Positions 7,892 through 17,724 are shown, counted from the stretch's first letter. The stretch is DNA of 64,000 nucleotides from Paractinoplanes maris (GCF_023544465.1 NZ_JALPVL010000009.1:372001-436000); one strand, 5' to 3'. Program-made: numbers and translations. The notes: generated by a model from the sequence alone, not told the origin.

Positions 7892-8336
7892 GACGATCCT
7901 CGGTCCTTCAACCGCCTGCGAGGTTAGCTGTCGGATTAGGCCTGAAGGCGGCCCGTCGCTCGCGCGACCTCACCCCGAGCCGGCCCGTCACGGCGCCGGC
8001 GATTTGGTTCCCCCGTTCCCGCCCACTGAAGTTCCTGTCGGTGTCAGGTCGGGCCGCCCTCAGGTGGGCGGGACTCGGCGTCCCGGAGCGGCCACGGTTG
8101 GACGATCGGCCGGGTTTCGCGAACCTGACGCTTTCCCGGGCGCCCCACCGGACACTTCCGTCCCGGATCGGAATCTTCGTCCGATGTCTTTCCGGACATC
8201 CGGGATCAACAGCGGGTAACCAGCGCGATATCCGGCGCTCATCGCGGTGAGGCTCGTCACCGAATTGCCGCTGCCCAACCGCGGGATCGAGTCGCCGGCA
8301 CTCCCGAGCCGCACCGCTCGCGGTTACGCAGAGCAA
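7892..8336. other. Divergent intergenic region, no gene seen
   Basis: About 445 bases separate the NlpC gene (minus) from the cox operon (plus). Several overlapping open frames exist on both strands, but none has a ribosome site or recognisable product. I see no repeat or strong terminator. The stretch must hold the NlpC promoter and the upstream part of cox control. Confidence 0.4.
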
Positions 8337-8354
8337 CCTAAGACATCCCTTAGG
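8337..8354. promoter_or_regulatory. Inverted repeat upstream of the cox promoter (candidate operator)
   Basis: CCTAAG (8337-8342) and CTTAGG (8349-8354) form a perfect 6-bp inverted repeat with a 6-base spacer, CCTAAGACATCCCTTAGG overall. It ends 6 bases before a TTGACA hexamer, the position where an activator would contact RNA polymerase. The AT-rich arms stand out from the GC-rich surroundings. A LysR-type regulator is a plausible binder by analogy with CutR control of mycobacterial CO dehydrogenase. Confidence 0.5.
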
Positions 8355-8360
8355 TAGCTG

Positions 8361-8388
8361 TTGACATTGGACGGCGCTCAGGAAAGAT
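8361..8388 (+). promoter_or_regulatory. Candidate sigma-70 promoter of the cox operon
   Basis: A perfect -35 hexamer TTGACA (8361-8366) is followed after 16 bases by AAAGAT (8383-8388), a weak -10 match. Transcription would start near 8395, giving a short leader with AGGAGG at 8402-8407 and the coxM GTG at 8414. The weak -10 suits a promoter that needs an activator. Confidence 0.4.
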
Positions 8389-8413
8389 GCTCGGCAATCG
8401 CAGGAGGTGCAGC

Positions 8414-9289
8414 GTGCAGGTGCCCGCGCCGTTCGAGTACGAGCGTGCCACCAGTGTGGACCAGGCCATCGGTCTGCTGGAACGTCTGGGCAGCTCAGCG
8501 CGTCTGGTGGCGGGCGGTCACAGCCTGCTGCCGATGATGAAGCTACGGCTGGCCAATTTCGACTATCTGATCGACATCAACCCGCTGCACGCCGAGCTCG
8601 GCTACATCCGGCTCACCGCTGACGACGTACGGATCGGGGCCCTGACCCGGCACCGCGAGCTGCTCGAGTCCGATGAGCTGGCCGCCGCGTTCCCGATCTT
8701 CCGGGACGCCGAGCGGGTGATCGCCGACCCCGTGGTGCGCAACCGCGGCACCCTCGGCGGTTCGCTGTGCCAGGCCGACCCGTCCGAGGATCTGTCCGCG
8801 GTGTGCACGACGCTCGACGCGAGCTGTGTGATCCGTGGCCCGGGCGGCGCCGAGCGGGTCGTGACGATGGAGGAGTTCCACGTCGGGCCGTACGAGACGG
8901 CGGTCGGCGACGACGAGATGCTCACCGAGGTGCGGTTGCCGCTGCGCGCGGGTGGGGGCAGCGCGTACGAGAAGGTCGAGCGCCGGGCCGGGGACTGGGC
9001 CGTGGTGTCGGCCGGCGCCGCGGTCTGGCTGGCCGCCGACGGCACGATCGCCGACGCGCGGGTGGGGCTGGCCGCGGTCGGTCCCAACACGACCGGCATC
9101 CCGCAGATCTCGGCCGCGTTGCGCGGGCGCGCGCCGGCTGAGGAACTCTACGAGCAGGCCGGGGCGATCGCGGCGCGCAGCTGCGACCCGGCCACCGACC
9201 AGCGGGGCAGCGCCGACTACAAGCGCCACCTGGCCGACGAGCTGACCCGGCGGACGCTGCGCACCGCCGTGGTCCGGGCGAGGAGCTGA
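8414..9289 (+). CDS. coxM: Carbon monoxide dehydrogenase medium subunit (FAD)
   Basis: A 291-residue FAD-binding subunit of the molybdenum hydroxylase family. It passes electrons from the 2Fe-2S centres of CoxS to the respiratory acceptor. The FAD signature VAGGHSLLPMMKLRLA lies near residues 36-51. A second FAD contact, RNRGTLGGSLCQADPSED, lies near 107-124, and the C-terminal CO_deh_flav_C domain follows (EKVERRAGDWAVVSAGAAV). I chose GTG 8414 because a full AGGAGG sits 6 bases before it; an upstream in-frame start at 8387 would include the ribosome site. It is the first gene of the operon and ends 4 bases before coxS. Confidence 0.92.
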   Translation: MQVPAPFEYERATSVDQAIGLLERLGSSARLVAGGHSLLPMMKLRLANFDYLIDINPLHAELGYIRLTADDVRIGALTRHRELLESDELAAAFPIFRDAERVIADPVVRNRGTLGGSLCQADPSEDLSAVCTTLDASCVIRGPGGAERVVTMEEFHVGPYETAVGDDEMLTEVRLPLRAGGGSAYEKVERRAGDWAVVSAGAAVWLAADGTIADARVGLAAVGPNTTGIPQISAALRGRAPAEELYEQAGAIAARSCDPATDQRGSADYKRHLADELTRRTLRTAVVRARS

Positions 9290-9293
9290 ACCC

Positions 9294-9766
<473 letters not shown>

Positions 9767-9770
<4 letters not shown>

Positions 9771-12160
9771 CCACAGTCGAGGAGCCGAAGACCACCACCT
9801 TCGACGACAACGATCAGACGCCGGTCGGGTTCGGCCGGATGCTGCGCAAGGAAGACCCGCGCCTGCTGCGGGGCCGCGGCCGCTTCACCGACGACGTGCA
9901 GCTGCCGGGCATGCTCCACCTGGCCATCCTGCGCTCGCCGTTCGCCCACGCGCGGGTGGTCAGCGTCGACACCAGCGCCGCCGAGGCCGCGCCGGGTGTC
10001 AAAGCCGTGGTCACCGGCGAGACCCTCAAGGGGCTCGGCCTGGCCTGGATGCCCACGCTGTCCAACGACGTGCAGGCCGTGCTGGCCACCGACAAGGTGC
10101 GCTTCCAGGGTCAGGAGGTCGCGTTCGTCGTCGCCGAGGACCGGTATGCCGCCCGCGACGCGCTCGAGCTGATCGACGTGGAGTACGAGGTCCTCGACCC
10201 GGTCATCGATGTGCGCCGGTCGCTCGAGCCGGGGGCGCCGCTGATCCGCGACGACCTCGAGGGCAAGACCGACAACCACTGCTTCGACTGGGAGACCGGC
10301 GACGAGGCCGAGACCGAGGCCGTGTTCGCCCGGGCCGACGTGGTGGTCAAGGAGGACATCGTCTACCCCCGCGTGCACCCGGCGCCGATGGAGACGTGCG
10401 GCGCGGTCGCCGACTTCGACGCGGTCGAGGGCAAGCTCAAGCTGTGGTCGACCACCCAGGCCCCGCACGCCCACCGCACTCTCTACGCGATCGTGGCCGG
10501 CCTGCCCGAGCACAAGATCCAGGTGATCGCGCCGGACATCGGCGGCGGCTTCGGTAACAAGGTGCCGATCTACCCCGGTTACGTCTGCGCGATCGTCGGC
10601 TCCATCGTCACCGGCAAACCGGTGAAGTGGATGGAGGACCGGTCGGAAAACCTGATCAGTACGGGATTCGCCCGCGACTACATCATGCGGGGCGAGATCG
10701 CGGCCACCCGCGACGGCAAGATCCTGGCCATCCGCACCAATGTGCTGGCCGACCACGGCGCCTTCAACGGCACCGCGGCGCCGGTGAAATACCCGGCCGG
10801 CTTCTTCGGCGTCTTCACCGGCAGCTACGACATCGAAGCGGCCTACTGCAAGATGACCGCGGTCTACACCAACAAGGCACCCGGCGGGGTCGCGTACGCG
10901 TGCAGTTTCCGCATCACCGAGGCCGTCTATCTGGTCGAGCGCATCGTCGACTGCCTGGCCGCCGAGCTCGACATGGACCCGGCCGAGCTGCGCCTGAAGA
11001 ACTTCATCCAGCCCGACCAGTTCCCCTACACGACCAAGACCGGCTGGGTCTACGACTCCGGCAATTACGAGCCCACGATGCGCCAGGCCATGGACATCGC
11101 CGGCTACGCCGAACTGCGCGCCGAGCAGGCCGAGAAACGGGCCCGCGGCGAGCTGATGGGCATCGGCATCTCGTTCTTCACCGAGGCTGTCGGGGCCGGG
11201 CCGCGTAAGAACATGGACATCCTCGGCCTCGGCATGGCCGACGGGTGTGAGCTGCGGGTGCACCCGACCGGCAAGGCCGTCGTCCGGCTGTCGGTGAAGA
11301 CGCAGGGGCAGGGGCACGAGACGACGTTCGCCCAGATCGTGGCGGAGGAGATCGGCATCCCGCCGGCCGACATCGAGGTCGTGCACGGGGACACCGACCA
11401 GACCCCGTTCGGCCTGGGGACGTACGGAAGCCGGTCGACCCCGGTCTCGGGAGCCGCCGCCGCCCTGGTCGCGCGCAAGGTTCGCGACAAGGCGCAGATC
11501 ATCGCGTCGGCCATGCTCGAGGTGACGGTGGCCGACCTGGAGTGGGCCAAGGGCGCGTTCCAGGTCAAGGGCGACCCGGGCAAGTCGGTGACCATCCAGC
11601 AGATCGCCATGCGGGCGCACGGGGCGGGCGACCTGCCCGAGGGCATCGAGGGTGGGCTCGAGGCCCAGATCTGCTACAACCCGTCCAACCTGACCTACCC
11701 GCACGGGGCGTACATCTGCGTCGTCGACATCGACCCCGGGACAGCCCAGGTCAAGGTGCGGCGCTTCATCGCGGTCGACGACTGCGGCACCCGCATCAAC
11801 CCGATGATCATCGAGGGTCAGGTGCACGGCGGGCTCACCGACGGCGTCGGCATGGCGCTGATGGAGATGATCGCCTTCGACGAGGACGGTAACTGTCTCG
11901 GCGCGTCCCTGATGGACTATCTGATCCCGACCGCGCTCGAGGTGCCCGACTGGGAGACCGGATACACGGTCACGCCGTCGCCGCACCACCCGATCGGAGC
12001 CAAGGGCGTGGGGGAGTCGGCCACCGTCGGCTCGCCCCCGGCCATCGTCAACGCCGTCGTCGACGCGCTCAAGCCCTTCGGGGTGCGGCACGCCGACATG
12101 CCGCTCACCCCCTCGCGGGTGTGGGACGCCATGCGCGGCCGCGCCACCCCGCCGATCTGA
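9767..12160 (+). CDS. coxL: Form I aerobic carbon monoxide dehydrogenase large subunit
   Basis: A 797-residue catalytic subunit carrying the Mo-Cu molybdopterin-cytosine-dinucleotide centre that oxidises CO to CO2. The diagnostic form I loop AYACSFR is at residues 377-383 (bases 10892-10912), and C379 is the predicted Cu ligand. Other landmarks are GRGRFTDDV near the N-terminus, the DIGGGFGNKV stretch, and the C-terminal GAKGVGESATVGSPPAI with the active-site glutamate. The GTG start overlaps the coxS stop (GTGA). The reading frame is open further upstream, but that part overlaps coxS and is not expected to be translated. Form II paralogues have AYRGAGR in the loop; this one clearly does not. 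Confidence 0.95.
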
Positions 12161-12167
12161 GGTCCCG

Positions 12168-13040
12168 ATGACGATCAGCATCTCCTCGCGGGCGGCCGAG
12201 CTCACGATCTCCCGGCGCCCGTTCGTGCACGCGACGGTCGTCCGCGCCCAGGAGCCGACCTCGGCCCGCCCCGGCGACGACGCGGTCATCCTGGACGACG
12301 GCTCGATCGAGGGTTTCGTGGGCGGGGTGTGCGCCGAGAGCTCGGTGCGGGCGGCGGCGCTCGACACGCTGAAGGACGGCAACACGCTGCTGCTCCGGGT
12401 GCTGCCGGACGACGGGGCCGCGTTCCCCGAGACGCCGGGCGCGCTGGTCGTGGTCAACCCGTGCCACTCCGGCGGGGCGATCGAGATCTTCCTGCAGCCG
12501 GTGCTGCCCAAGCCGCTGCTCGGCGTCGTGGGCGGCACGCCGATCGGGCGGGCGGTGGCGTCGCTGGCCGAGTTCCTGGACTTCGAGGTCGCGCCGGGCA
12601 CGTCGTTCGACGGCGCGGCGGCCGTGGTGGTGGCGGGGCTCGGGCGCGATGAGGAAGAGGCGATCCGGATCGCCCTGGACGCCGGGATTCCGTACGTGGC
12701 CCTGGTGGCCAGCCACAAGCGGGGCGCGATCGTCCTGGACGGGATGAGGCTGACGCCGGCGGAACGGGGCCGGGTGCGCGCGCATGCGGGGCTGGACATC
12801 GGTGCGCGGACGCCGAAGGAGATCGCGCTGTCGATCCTGGCCGAGATAGTCCGGGAGCTCCGGGCCGACGTCCCCGCGCCCACGGTGGTCACGCTCTCGG
12901 CCTCCGCCCCCCGGCAGGCGATCGACCCGGTCTGCGGCATGACCGTCATCATCGATGACGACACCCCGCACGCCGTCGTGGACGGGCAGGACTACTGGTT
13001 CTGCCGGGTGGGGTGCCGCGACAGCTTCGTGGCCGGCTGA
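12168..13040 (+). CDS. coxF: XdhC/CoxF-family maturation factor with C-terminal YHS domain
   Basis: A 290-residue accessory protein. The N-terminal half is XdhC/CoxI-like (DDGSIEGFVGGVCAESSVRAAAL, about residues 44-66), followed by a Rossmann-like XdhC_C segment (LLGVVGGTPIGRAVASLAEFL). XdhC proteins bind the molybdenum cofactor and help its sulfuration and insertion. In CO dehydrogenase CoxF has a related role in finishing the CuSMoO2 site. Residues about 251-290 form a YHS domain with DPVCGM and a later CRVGC, a small domain often linked to copper or other metals. It starts 7 bases after coxL. The fusion is of interest because the active site needs copper. Confidence 0.82.
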   Translation: MTISISSRAAELTISRRPFVHATVVRAQEPTSARPGDDAVILDDGSIEGFVGGVCAESSVRAAALDTLKDGNTLLLRVLPDDGAAFPETPGALVVVNPCHSGGAIEIFLQPVLPKPLLGVVGGTPIGRAVASLAEFLDFEVAPGTSFDGAAAVVVAGLGRDEEEAIRIALDAGIPYVALVASHKRGAIVLDGMRLTPAERGRVRAHAGLDIGARTPKEIALSILAEIVRELRADVPAPTVVTLSASAPRQAIDPVCGMTVIIDDDTPHAVVDGQDYWFCRVGCRDSFVAG

Positions 13041-13043
13041 CCG

Positions 13044-13616
13044 ATGGGGGTCACCGGGCTGGTGCTGGCCGCGGGCGGTTCACTGCGGCTGGGGGAGGCC
13101 AAGCAACTGCTTCCCTACCGCGGCCGTACGCTGCTCGACGCCACCCTCGACGTCGCGCGCTCGTGCGGTTTCGATCAGCTGCTGGTCACGCTCGGCGGGT
13201 CGGCCTCCGACGTCCGGGAGCGGGTCGACCTCACCGGCTGCACGGTGATCGAGAATCCGGCGTACTCGTCGGGCTGTGGCTCCTCGGTCAGCTCGGCGAT
13301 CCCGTCGGTCGCCGGTGACACGCTGGTGTTGCTGCTCGGCGATCAGCCGGGCGTCACCCGGGCCGACGTCCTCTTCCTTCTGGCCGCGCCGACCCCGCTC
13401 GCCGTCTGCCGCTACGACGACGGTCTCGGTCACCCCTTTCTCTTCCGCCGCGCCACGTTCGCCGGCCTGTCCGACCTGCACGGCGACAAGGCGGTCTGGA
13501 AAATGCTGCACTCCGGCGCCCATCCGGTGACCGAGGTGCCGGTCGACGGGCCGGTGCCGATCGACGTCGACACCCGCGACGACTACGAGCGGCTGCTGGC
13601 CGGTGAGGCCCGGTGA
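13044..13616 (+). CDS. mocA: Molybdenum cofactor cytidylyltransferase (MocA-like)
   Basis: A 190-residue nucleotidyltransferase of the MobA/MocA group. The nucleotide-binding signature LVLAAGGSLRLGEAKQLLPYRG is near residues 6-27, GCGSSVSSA follows, and the metal-binding LLLGDQPGVT is near 95-104. A GHPFLFRR block completes the pattern. MocA attaches CMP to molybdopterin to make the cytosine dinucleotide cofactor used by CO dehydrogenase and xanthine dehydrogenase relatives. Its place between coxF and coxD supports this substrate. The normal LAAGxSxRMG loop reads LAAGGSLRLG here, a conservative change. The end overlaps the coxD GTG by 4 bases. Confidence 0.83.
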   Translation: MGVTGLVLAAGGSLRLGEAKQLLPYRGRTLLDATLDVARSCGFDQLLVTLGGSASDVRERVDLTGCTVIENPAYSSGCGSSVSSAIPSVAGDTLVLLLGDQPGVTRADVLFLLAAPTPLAVCRYDDGLGHPFLFRRATFAGLSDLHGDKAVWKMLHSGAHPVTEVPVDGPVPIDVDTRDDYERLLAGEAR

Positions 13617-14473
13617 ACTCGGCCGAGCAGGTGCGGACCCGGCTCGACGCCGTGGACTACCTCGTCGACGACGGCCTGGCCATGGCGATGTTCCTCGCGT
13701 TGCGGCTGGGCAAGCCGCTGCTGCTCGAAGGGGAACCCGGCGTCGGCAAGACCGCGGCCGCCAAAGCTCTCGCGCTCGTGCTCGAGACGCCGCTGATCCG
13801 GCTGCAGTGCTACGAGGGGCTGACCGCGGGCGAGGCCCTCTACGAGTGGAACTACCAGCGGCAGCTGCTGGCGATCCGGCTCGCCGAGGCCCGCCAGGAG
13901 AAACTGGGCGACGCCGACCTGTTCACCGCCGAGTTCCTGCAGGAACGGCCCATCCTGCGCGCCGTCCGGCACCGCGGGCCGACCCCGCCGGTGCTGCTGA
14001 TCGACGAGATCGACCGGGCCGACGACGAGTTCGAGGCGCTGCTGTTCGAGTTCCTCGGCGAAGCCGCGATCACCGTGCCCGAGCTGGGCACCTTCACCGC
14101 GCTGCGGCCGCCGGTCGTGGTGCTCACCTCCAACCGCAGCCGCGACCTGCACGACGCGCTGCGGCGCCGCTGTCTCTACCACTGGATCGAGTTCCCGGCC
14201 CCGGCCCGCGCCGCCGAGATCGTCCGCCGGTCGGTTCCCGGCGCGACCGAGCCGCTGATCCGCAGCACCGCTGACTTCATCCGACGCGTACGCGGTCTGG
14301 AGCTCGACAAGGCACCCGGCCTGGCCGAGACCATCGACTGGGTGTCGGCCCTGTCGGCATTGGGCGTCACCGACCTGACCGACGCCGCGGTCGTCAGCAC
14401 CCTCGGCACCATCGCCAAAACCCCCGACGACCGGACAGCGGTGGCCCTCGCCGCCCACCAGGAGACCCCATGA
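13613..14473 (+). CDS. coxD: MoxR-type AAA+ ATPase CoxD
   Basis: A 286-residue AAA+ chaperone-like ATPase. The Walker A motif GEPGVGKT is at residues 40-47 and Walker B LLIDEID has D131/E132. Sensor 1 is the SNRSRDLHDALRRRC block, where ALRRRC provides the arginine finger typical of MoxR proteins. CoxD of Oligotropha builds the copper-sulfur bridge of the CO dehydrogenase active site using ATP; this protein should do the same together with CoxE. The GTG start overlaps mocA, and the ATGA at its end overlaps coxG. Confidence 0.9.
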   Translation: MNSAEQVRTRLDAVDYLVDDGLAMAMFLALRLGKPLLLEGEPGVGKTAAAKALALVLETPLIRLQCYEGLTAGEALYEWNYQRQLLAIRLAEARQEKLGDADLFTAEFLQERPILRAVRHRGPTPPVLLIDEIDRADDEFEALLFEFLGEAAITVPELGTFTALRPPVVVLTSNRSRDLHDALRRRCLYHWIEFPAPARAAEIVRRSVPGATEPLIRSTADFIRRVRGLELDKAPGLAETIDWVSALSALGVTDLTDAAVVSTLGTIAKTPDDRTAVALAAHQETP

Positions 14474-15585
14474 AGATCACCAACGAGTTCACCGTGCACA
14501 CCTCGATCGACCGCGCCTGGCAGGTGCTGACCGATCTGCCGGGCATCGCCCCCTGCCTGCCCGGGGCCCAGCTGACCGGCGTGGACGGCGACGTGTACCA
14601 GGGCAAGGTGAAGGTGAAGGTCGGCCCGGTGATCTCCGACTTCGCCGGGACGGCCCGGTTCACCGAGAAGGACGACGAGGCCTACCGCGCGGTCATCGAC
14701 GCCAAGGGCCGCGACGCCCGGGCCGGCGGCAACGCCTCGGCCCTGGTCACCGCCGTCCTGACCCCGGCCGGCGACAGTACGCTGGTCAACGTCGACACCG
14801 ACCTGAAGATCAGTGGAAAGCTGGCCCAGTTCGGCAGCGGCATGATCAAGGAGATCTCCGGCAAACTGCTGGCCCAGTTCGTCACCAACCTGGAAGCCAA
14901 GCTGGCCACCGACTCCTCGCCGAACGCCGCCGAGACCTCCACAGCCGCCGACTCCCCAGCGGCGGCGCCGGCCAGTCCTGTCGTTGCCACGTCGGCCAGT
15001 CCTGCGGTCGCGGCGTCGGACGGACTCTCGGTTGCGGCGTCGGCCGGATCCGCGGCTGCGTCCTCTGTCCCGTCGGCTGCCGCGGTGGAGACGGTTCCGG
15101 GGACGGCCGCCGTGGTGGCGCCCGGCCCGCCCGCTGCGGCGCCGGGCCCGGACGCTCCCAGCCCGGGCTCTCTCACCGCCAACCTGGTGCCCGCCGACCC
15201 GGGCGCGGCCGAGCCGGCGACCCCGGCCGTCGCCGGGAGCGAGCCCCTGGCCGCCTCGACCACGACGGAGCCGGCAGCGCCCGCCGGGCACACCACAACG
15301 GCCGGCGGCCACAACACGACGGCGGCGGGGCAGGCGACGGCGGCCGAGCCGGCGGATTCGACGATCCGGGATCCGCACGAGGCGGTGAACGGAGCCGTCG
15401 CCGGTCGGCCGGCCACTCTCGCGAAGCCGGTTCCCCGGTCGGCCGCGCCCGCCGCCGACGGTGAGCCGGAAGCGCTCGACCTGTTGGCGATCGCCGGTGG
15501 CTCCGTCTACAAGCGACTGATCCCGCTGGGCGTCGTCGTGGCCGCGCTCGTCGCCTTCATCGTGTGGCTCGTTGGCCGGCGCTGA
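14470..15585 (+). CDS. coxG: CoxG: SRPBCC-domain membrane anchor of CO dehydrogenase
   Basis: A 371-residue protein in three parts. Residues 1-148 are the CoxG SRPBCC domain (ITNEFTVHTSIDRAWQVLTD, PGIAPCLPGAQLTG, KVGPVISDFAGTARF). About 150-340 is a long Ala/Pro/Ser/Thr-rich disordered linker. About 347-366 is a single membrane helix (LIPLGVVVAALVAFIVWLV) ending in basic GRR, so the SRPBCC domain faces the cytoplasm. CoxG recruits CO dehydrogenase to the membrane and has been linked to handing electrons to quinone. Many CoxG proteins are far shorter, so the 190-residue linker is notable. ATG 14470 overlaps the coxD stop. Confidence 0.9.
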   Translation: MKITNEFTVHTSIDRAWQVLTDLPGIAPCLPGAQLTGVDGDVYQGKVKVKVGPVISDFAGTARFTEKDDEAYRAVIDAKGRDARAGGNASALVTAVLTPAGDSTLVNVDTDLKISGKLAQFGSGMIKEISGKLLAQFVTNLEAKLATDSSPNAAETSTAADSPAAAPASPVVATSASPAVAASDGLSVAASAGSAAASSVPSAAAVETVPGTAAVVAPGPPAAAPGPDAPSPGSLTANLVPADPGAAEPATPAVAGSEPLAASTTTEPAAPAGHTTTAGGHNTTAAGQATAAEPADSTIRDPHEAVNGAVAGRPATLAKPVPRSAAPAADGEPEALDLLAIAGGSVYKRLIPLGVVVAALVAFIVWLVGRR

Positions 15586-16825
15586 GCTTCCCTCCGGTGC
15601 GGCGGCCGGGCACCCCGGCCCGGACCGCCCGCCGCCGGCCCGGCCGGTGCTGCTCCGTGGCACCGACCGGGCCGCCTTGGCCGTGGCGTTGGTCGACCGC
15701 CTGCGCCGGGCCGGGCTGCCCACCGGCCTGACCGAGGCCGGCGACCTGGTCCACGCGCTCGACGTGAGCCCGCCGCTGACCGTCGGCGCGCTCTATTGGA
15801 CGGCCCGGGTGGCCCTGGTCCGCCGCCAGCCCGACCTGGCCGTCTTCGACGAGGTCTTCGCCGCCGTCTTCGCGGACGCCCCACCGCTGCCCCTGACTCG
15901 GGCCTCCGGCCCCCTTGTCGCGCGGCGGGACGACGTACACGTGCCTGTCCCGGCCCAAGCCGGTGACCCGGCCGACGGCGGTGGCCTGCCGTGGGCCACC
16001 CTGCCGCCCGCGGTCGCTCCGGCCGATCCGACCGACTCGGCGCTCGCCACTCCCGAGCGCCGCCCCAGCGCGCTGGCCGCCCTGGCCGAGCTGCCGTTCG
16101 AGGATCTCGACGCGAGCCAGACCGACCAGCTCGGCGAGGCCTTGCGAGCCACCCTCACCCGCTGGCCCACCCGCCGGACCCGCCGCCAGGCGGCCGACCC
16201 GTCCGGTCGCCGCATCGCGTTACGCCCCACCATCGCCCGTGCCCGCCGCACAGCCTGGGAGCCCGTGGCCCTCGTCCGGGAACGCCCGATCCGCCGCCCG
16301 CGCCGGGCCGTCCTGCTCTGCGACGTGAGCGAATCCATGCGCGCCCAGGCCACCGCCTACTTGCACTTGATGCGCGCCTTCACCCTGGTGGCCGACGCCG
16401 AGGTCTTCGCCTTCGCCACCACGCTGACCCGCCTGACCCCGGCTCTGCGGCACACCTCAGCCACCGAAGCCGTCGCCCGCGCCGGCACCTTGGTGACCGA
16501 CCGCTTCGGCGGCACCAGGATAGCCACGAACATTTCCGCGGTCCTCAACTCCCACCACGGCAACGCCCTGCGCGGCGCCCTGGTGATCGTCGCCTCCGAC
16601 GGCTGGGACAGCGACCCGGCCGACCAGATGGATGCCGCGATGGCCCGCCTGCGCCGCCGGGCCCACCGCATCCTCTGGCTCAACCCCCGCGCCGGAGCCC
16701 CGGGTTTCATTCCGAGCGTGGCCGGCATGGCCGCCGCCCTCCCTTATTGCGACCGCCTGCTGCCCGCGGCGACGTTCCACGATCTGACCCGCGCCGCCCA
16801 CCTCCTGCAAGAGGTGGGCGGCTGA
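15572..16825 (+). CDS. coxE: CoxE: VWA-domain CO dehydrogenase maturation protein
   Basis: A protein of up to 417 residues with a C-terminal von Willebrand A domain. The metal site DVSES (D251, S253, S255) opens the domain at RRAVLLCDVSESMRAQA, followed by the helical FAFATTLTRLTPAL and the later VIVASDGWDSDPADQM. The N-terminal half is a variable helical region found in CoxE proteins. CoxE works with CoxD in building the active site. The longest frame begins with TTG 15572 and overlaps coxG by 14 bases; GTG 15647 is a possible later start. It is the last gene of the operon and ends 15 bases before a convergent hydrolase. Confidence 0.87.
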   Translation: MAGAELPSGAAAGHPGPDRPPPARPVLLRGTDRAALAVALVDRLRRAGLPTGLTEAGDLVHALDVSPPLTVGALYWTARVALVRRQPDLAVFDEVFAAVFADAPPLPLTRASGPLVARRDDVHVPVPAQAGDPADGGGLPWATLPPAVAPADPTDSALATPERRPSALAALAELPFEDLDASQTDQLGEALRATLTRWPTRRTRRQAADPSGRRIALRPTIARARRTAWEPVALVRERPIRRPRRAVLLCDVSESMRAQATAYLHLMRAFTLVADAEVFAFATTLTRLTPALRHTSATEAVARAGTLVTDRFGGTRIATNISAVLNSHHGNALRGALVIVASDGWDSDPADQMDAAMARLRRRAHRILWLNPRAGAPGFIPSVAGMAAALPYCDRLLPAATFHDLTRAAHLLQEVGG

Positions 16826-16840
16826 GGAATACGACCGGTG

Positions 16841-17701
16841 TCAGCGCGGCATCCGGGCGATCACGTCGTCCCAGATTCCCTCGGGCAGGTCGTGGCCCAC
16901 GCCGGGGTAGACCACGAACTCGGCCCCCGGGATCTGGGCGGCCAGGTCGCGGCCTCCGCTGGGTTTGATGAGCTGATCTTCGGCGCCCGAGACGACCAGA
17001 GTGGGCGCGGTGATGGTGGACAGCGGGGGCAGCTTCACGGCCCGGCCCGCGGCGAGGTGCCGCTGTGTCGTGCGGGGGTCGCGGGGCGCGCGGTTGTGGC
17101 TGAGCGTCGCCGCCTCGCGAACCCACTCCTCGGGGAAGGGGTAGCCGGGCGAGGACTGCGCGCGGTAGATCGCGATCAGGTTGTCGATCTCCTGCTCCGG
17201 CGTGGTCGCCTTCGGCAGCTTGCGGAACTCGCGGAAGACGCCGAATTTCAGGTATCGCAGGATCTGCAGTGCCCGCGCGGTGGCTGGGAAACTCATACAG
17301 AGGGTGAGGCCGCTGACCCGCTCGGGGTGCAGCAGCACCAGGCCCTGGGCGTAGGCCGACGCACCGCCCAGGACGTGCGCGGAGTCCCAGCCCAGCGCGT
17401 CCATCACCGCCAGCCCGTCATCGATCATGTCGGCCATGGTGTAGAGGGGCGGGGTGCGGCCCAGAAGCGCGCGCCACGGGTGGCCGTCCGCCGGTGGGGG
17501 GTAATGCGTGGACAGGCCGGTGTCCCGGTTGTCGTAGCGGGCCACGTGGTAGCCCGCCTCGACCAGGCGCTCGCAGAACGCGTCGGGCCACCAGACCATC
17601 TGATAGTCGATGCCGAGCACCAGCAGCAGTGGTTCACCGCCCGTGCCGAAGGTCTCGTACGCGATTCTGGCGTCCTTGTTCACGGCGTATTCGATGCCCA
17701 T
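16841..17701 (-). CDS. Alpha/beta hydrolase with a modified nucleophile elbow
   Basis: A 286-residue alpha/beta-hydrolase fold protein. The oxyanion region is LLLVLGIDYQMVWWPD. The strand-turn YDNRDTGLST is typical of the group that includes aclacinomycin methylesterase RdmC-like enzymes. The nucleophile serine is expected in LGGASAYAQGL, about residues 113-123. The usual GxSxG is altered because the residue four after the first Gly is Tyr, not Gly. The acid is probably the Asp of SGAEDQLI and the base His of PGVGHDLP. It is divergent from a TetR gene with two operator-like copies between them, so it is the likely target of that regulator. Confidence 0.82.
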   Translation of the reverse strand: MGIEYAVNKDARIAYETFGTGGEPLLLVLGIDYQMVWWPDAFCERLVEAGYHVARYDNRDTGLSTHYPPPADGHPWRALLGRTPPLYTMADMIDDGLAVMDALGWDSAHVLGGASAYAQGLVLLHPERVSGLTLCMSFPATARALQILRYLKFGVFREFRKLPKATTPEQEIDNLIAIYRAQSSPGYPFPEEWVREAATLSHNRAPRDPRTTQRHLAAGRAVKLPPLSTITAPTLVVSGAEDQLIKPSGGRDLAAQIPGAEFVVYPGVGHDLPEGIWDDVIARMPR

Positions 17702-17724
17702 ACCAGCCTCCCCGTGGCTTTTTC

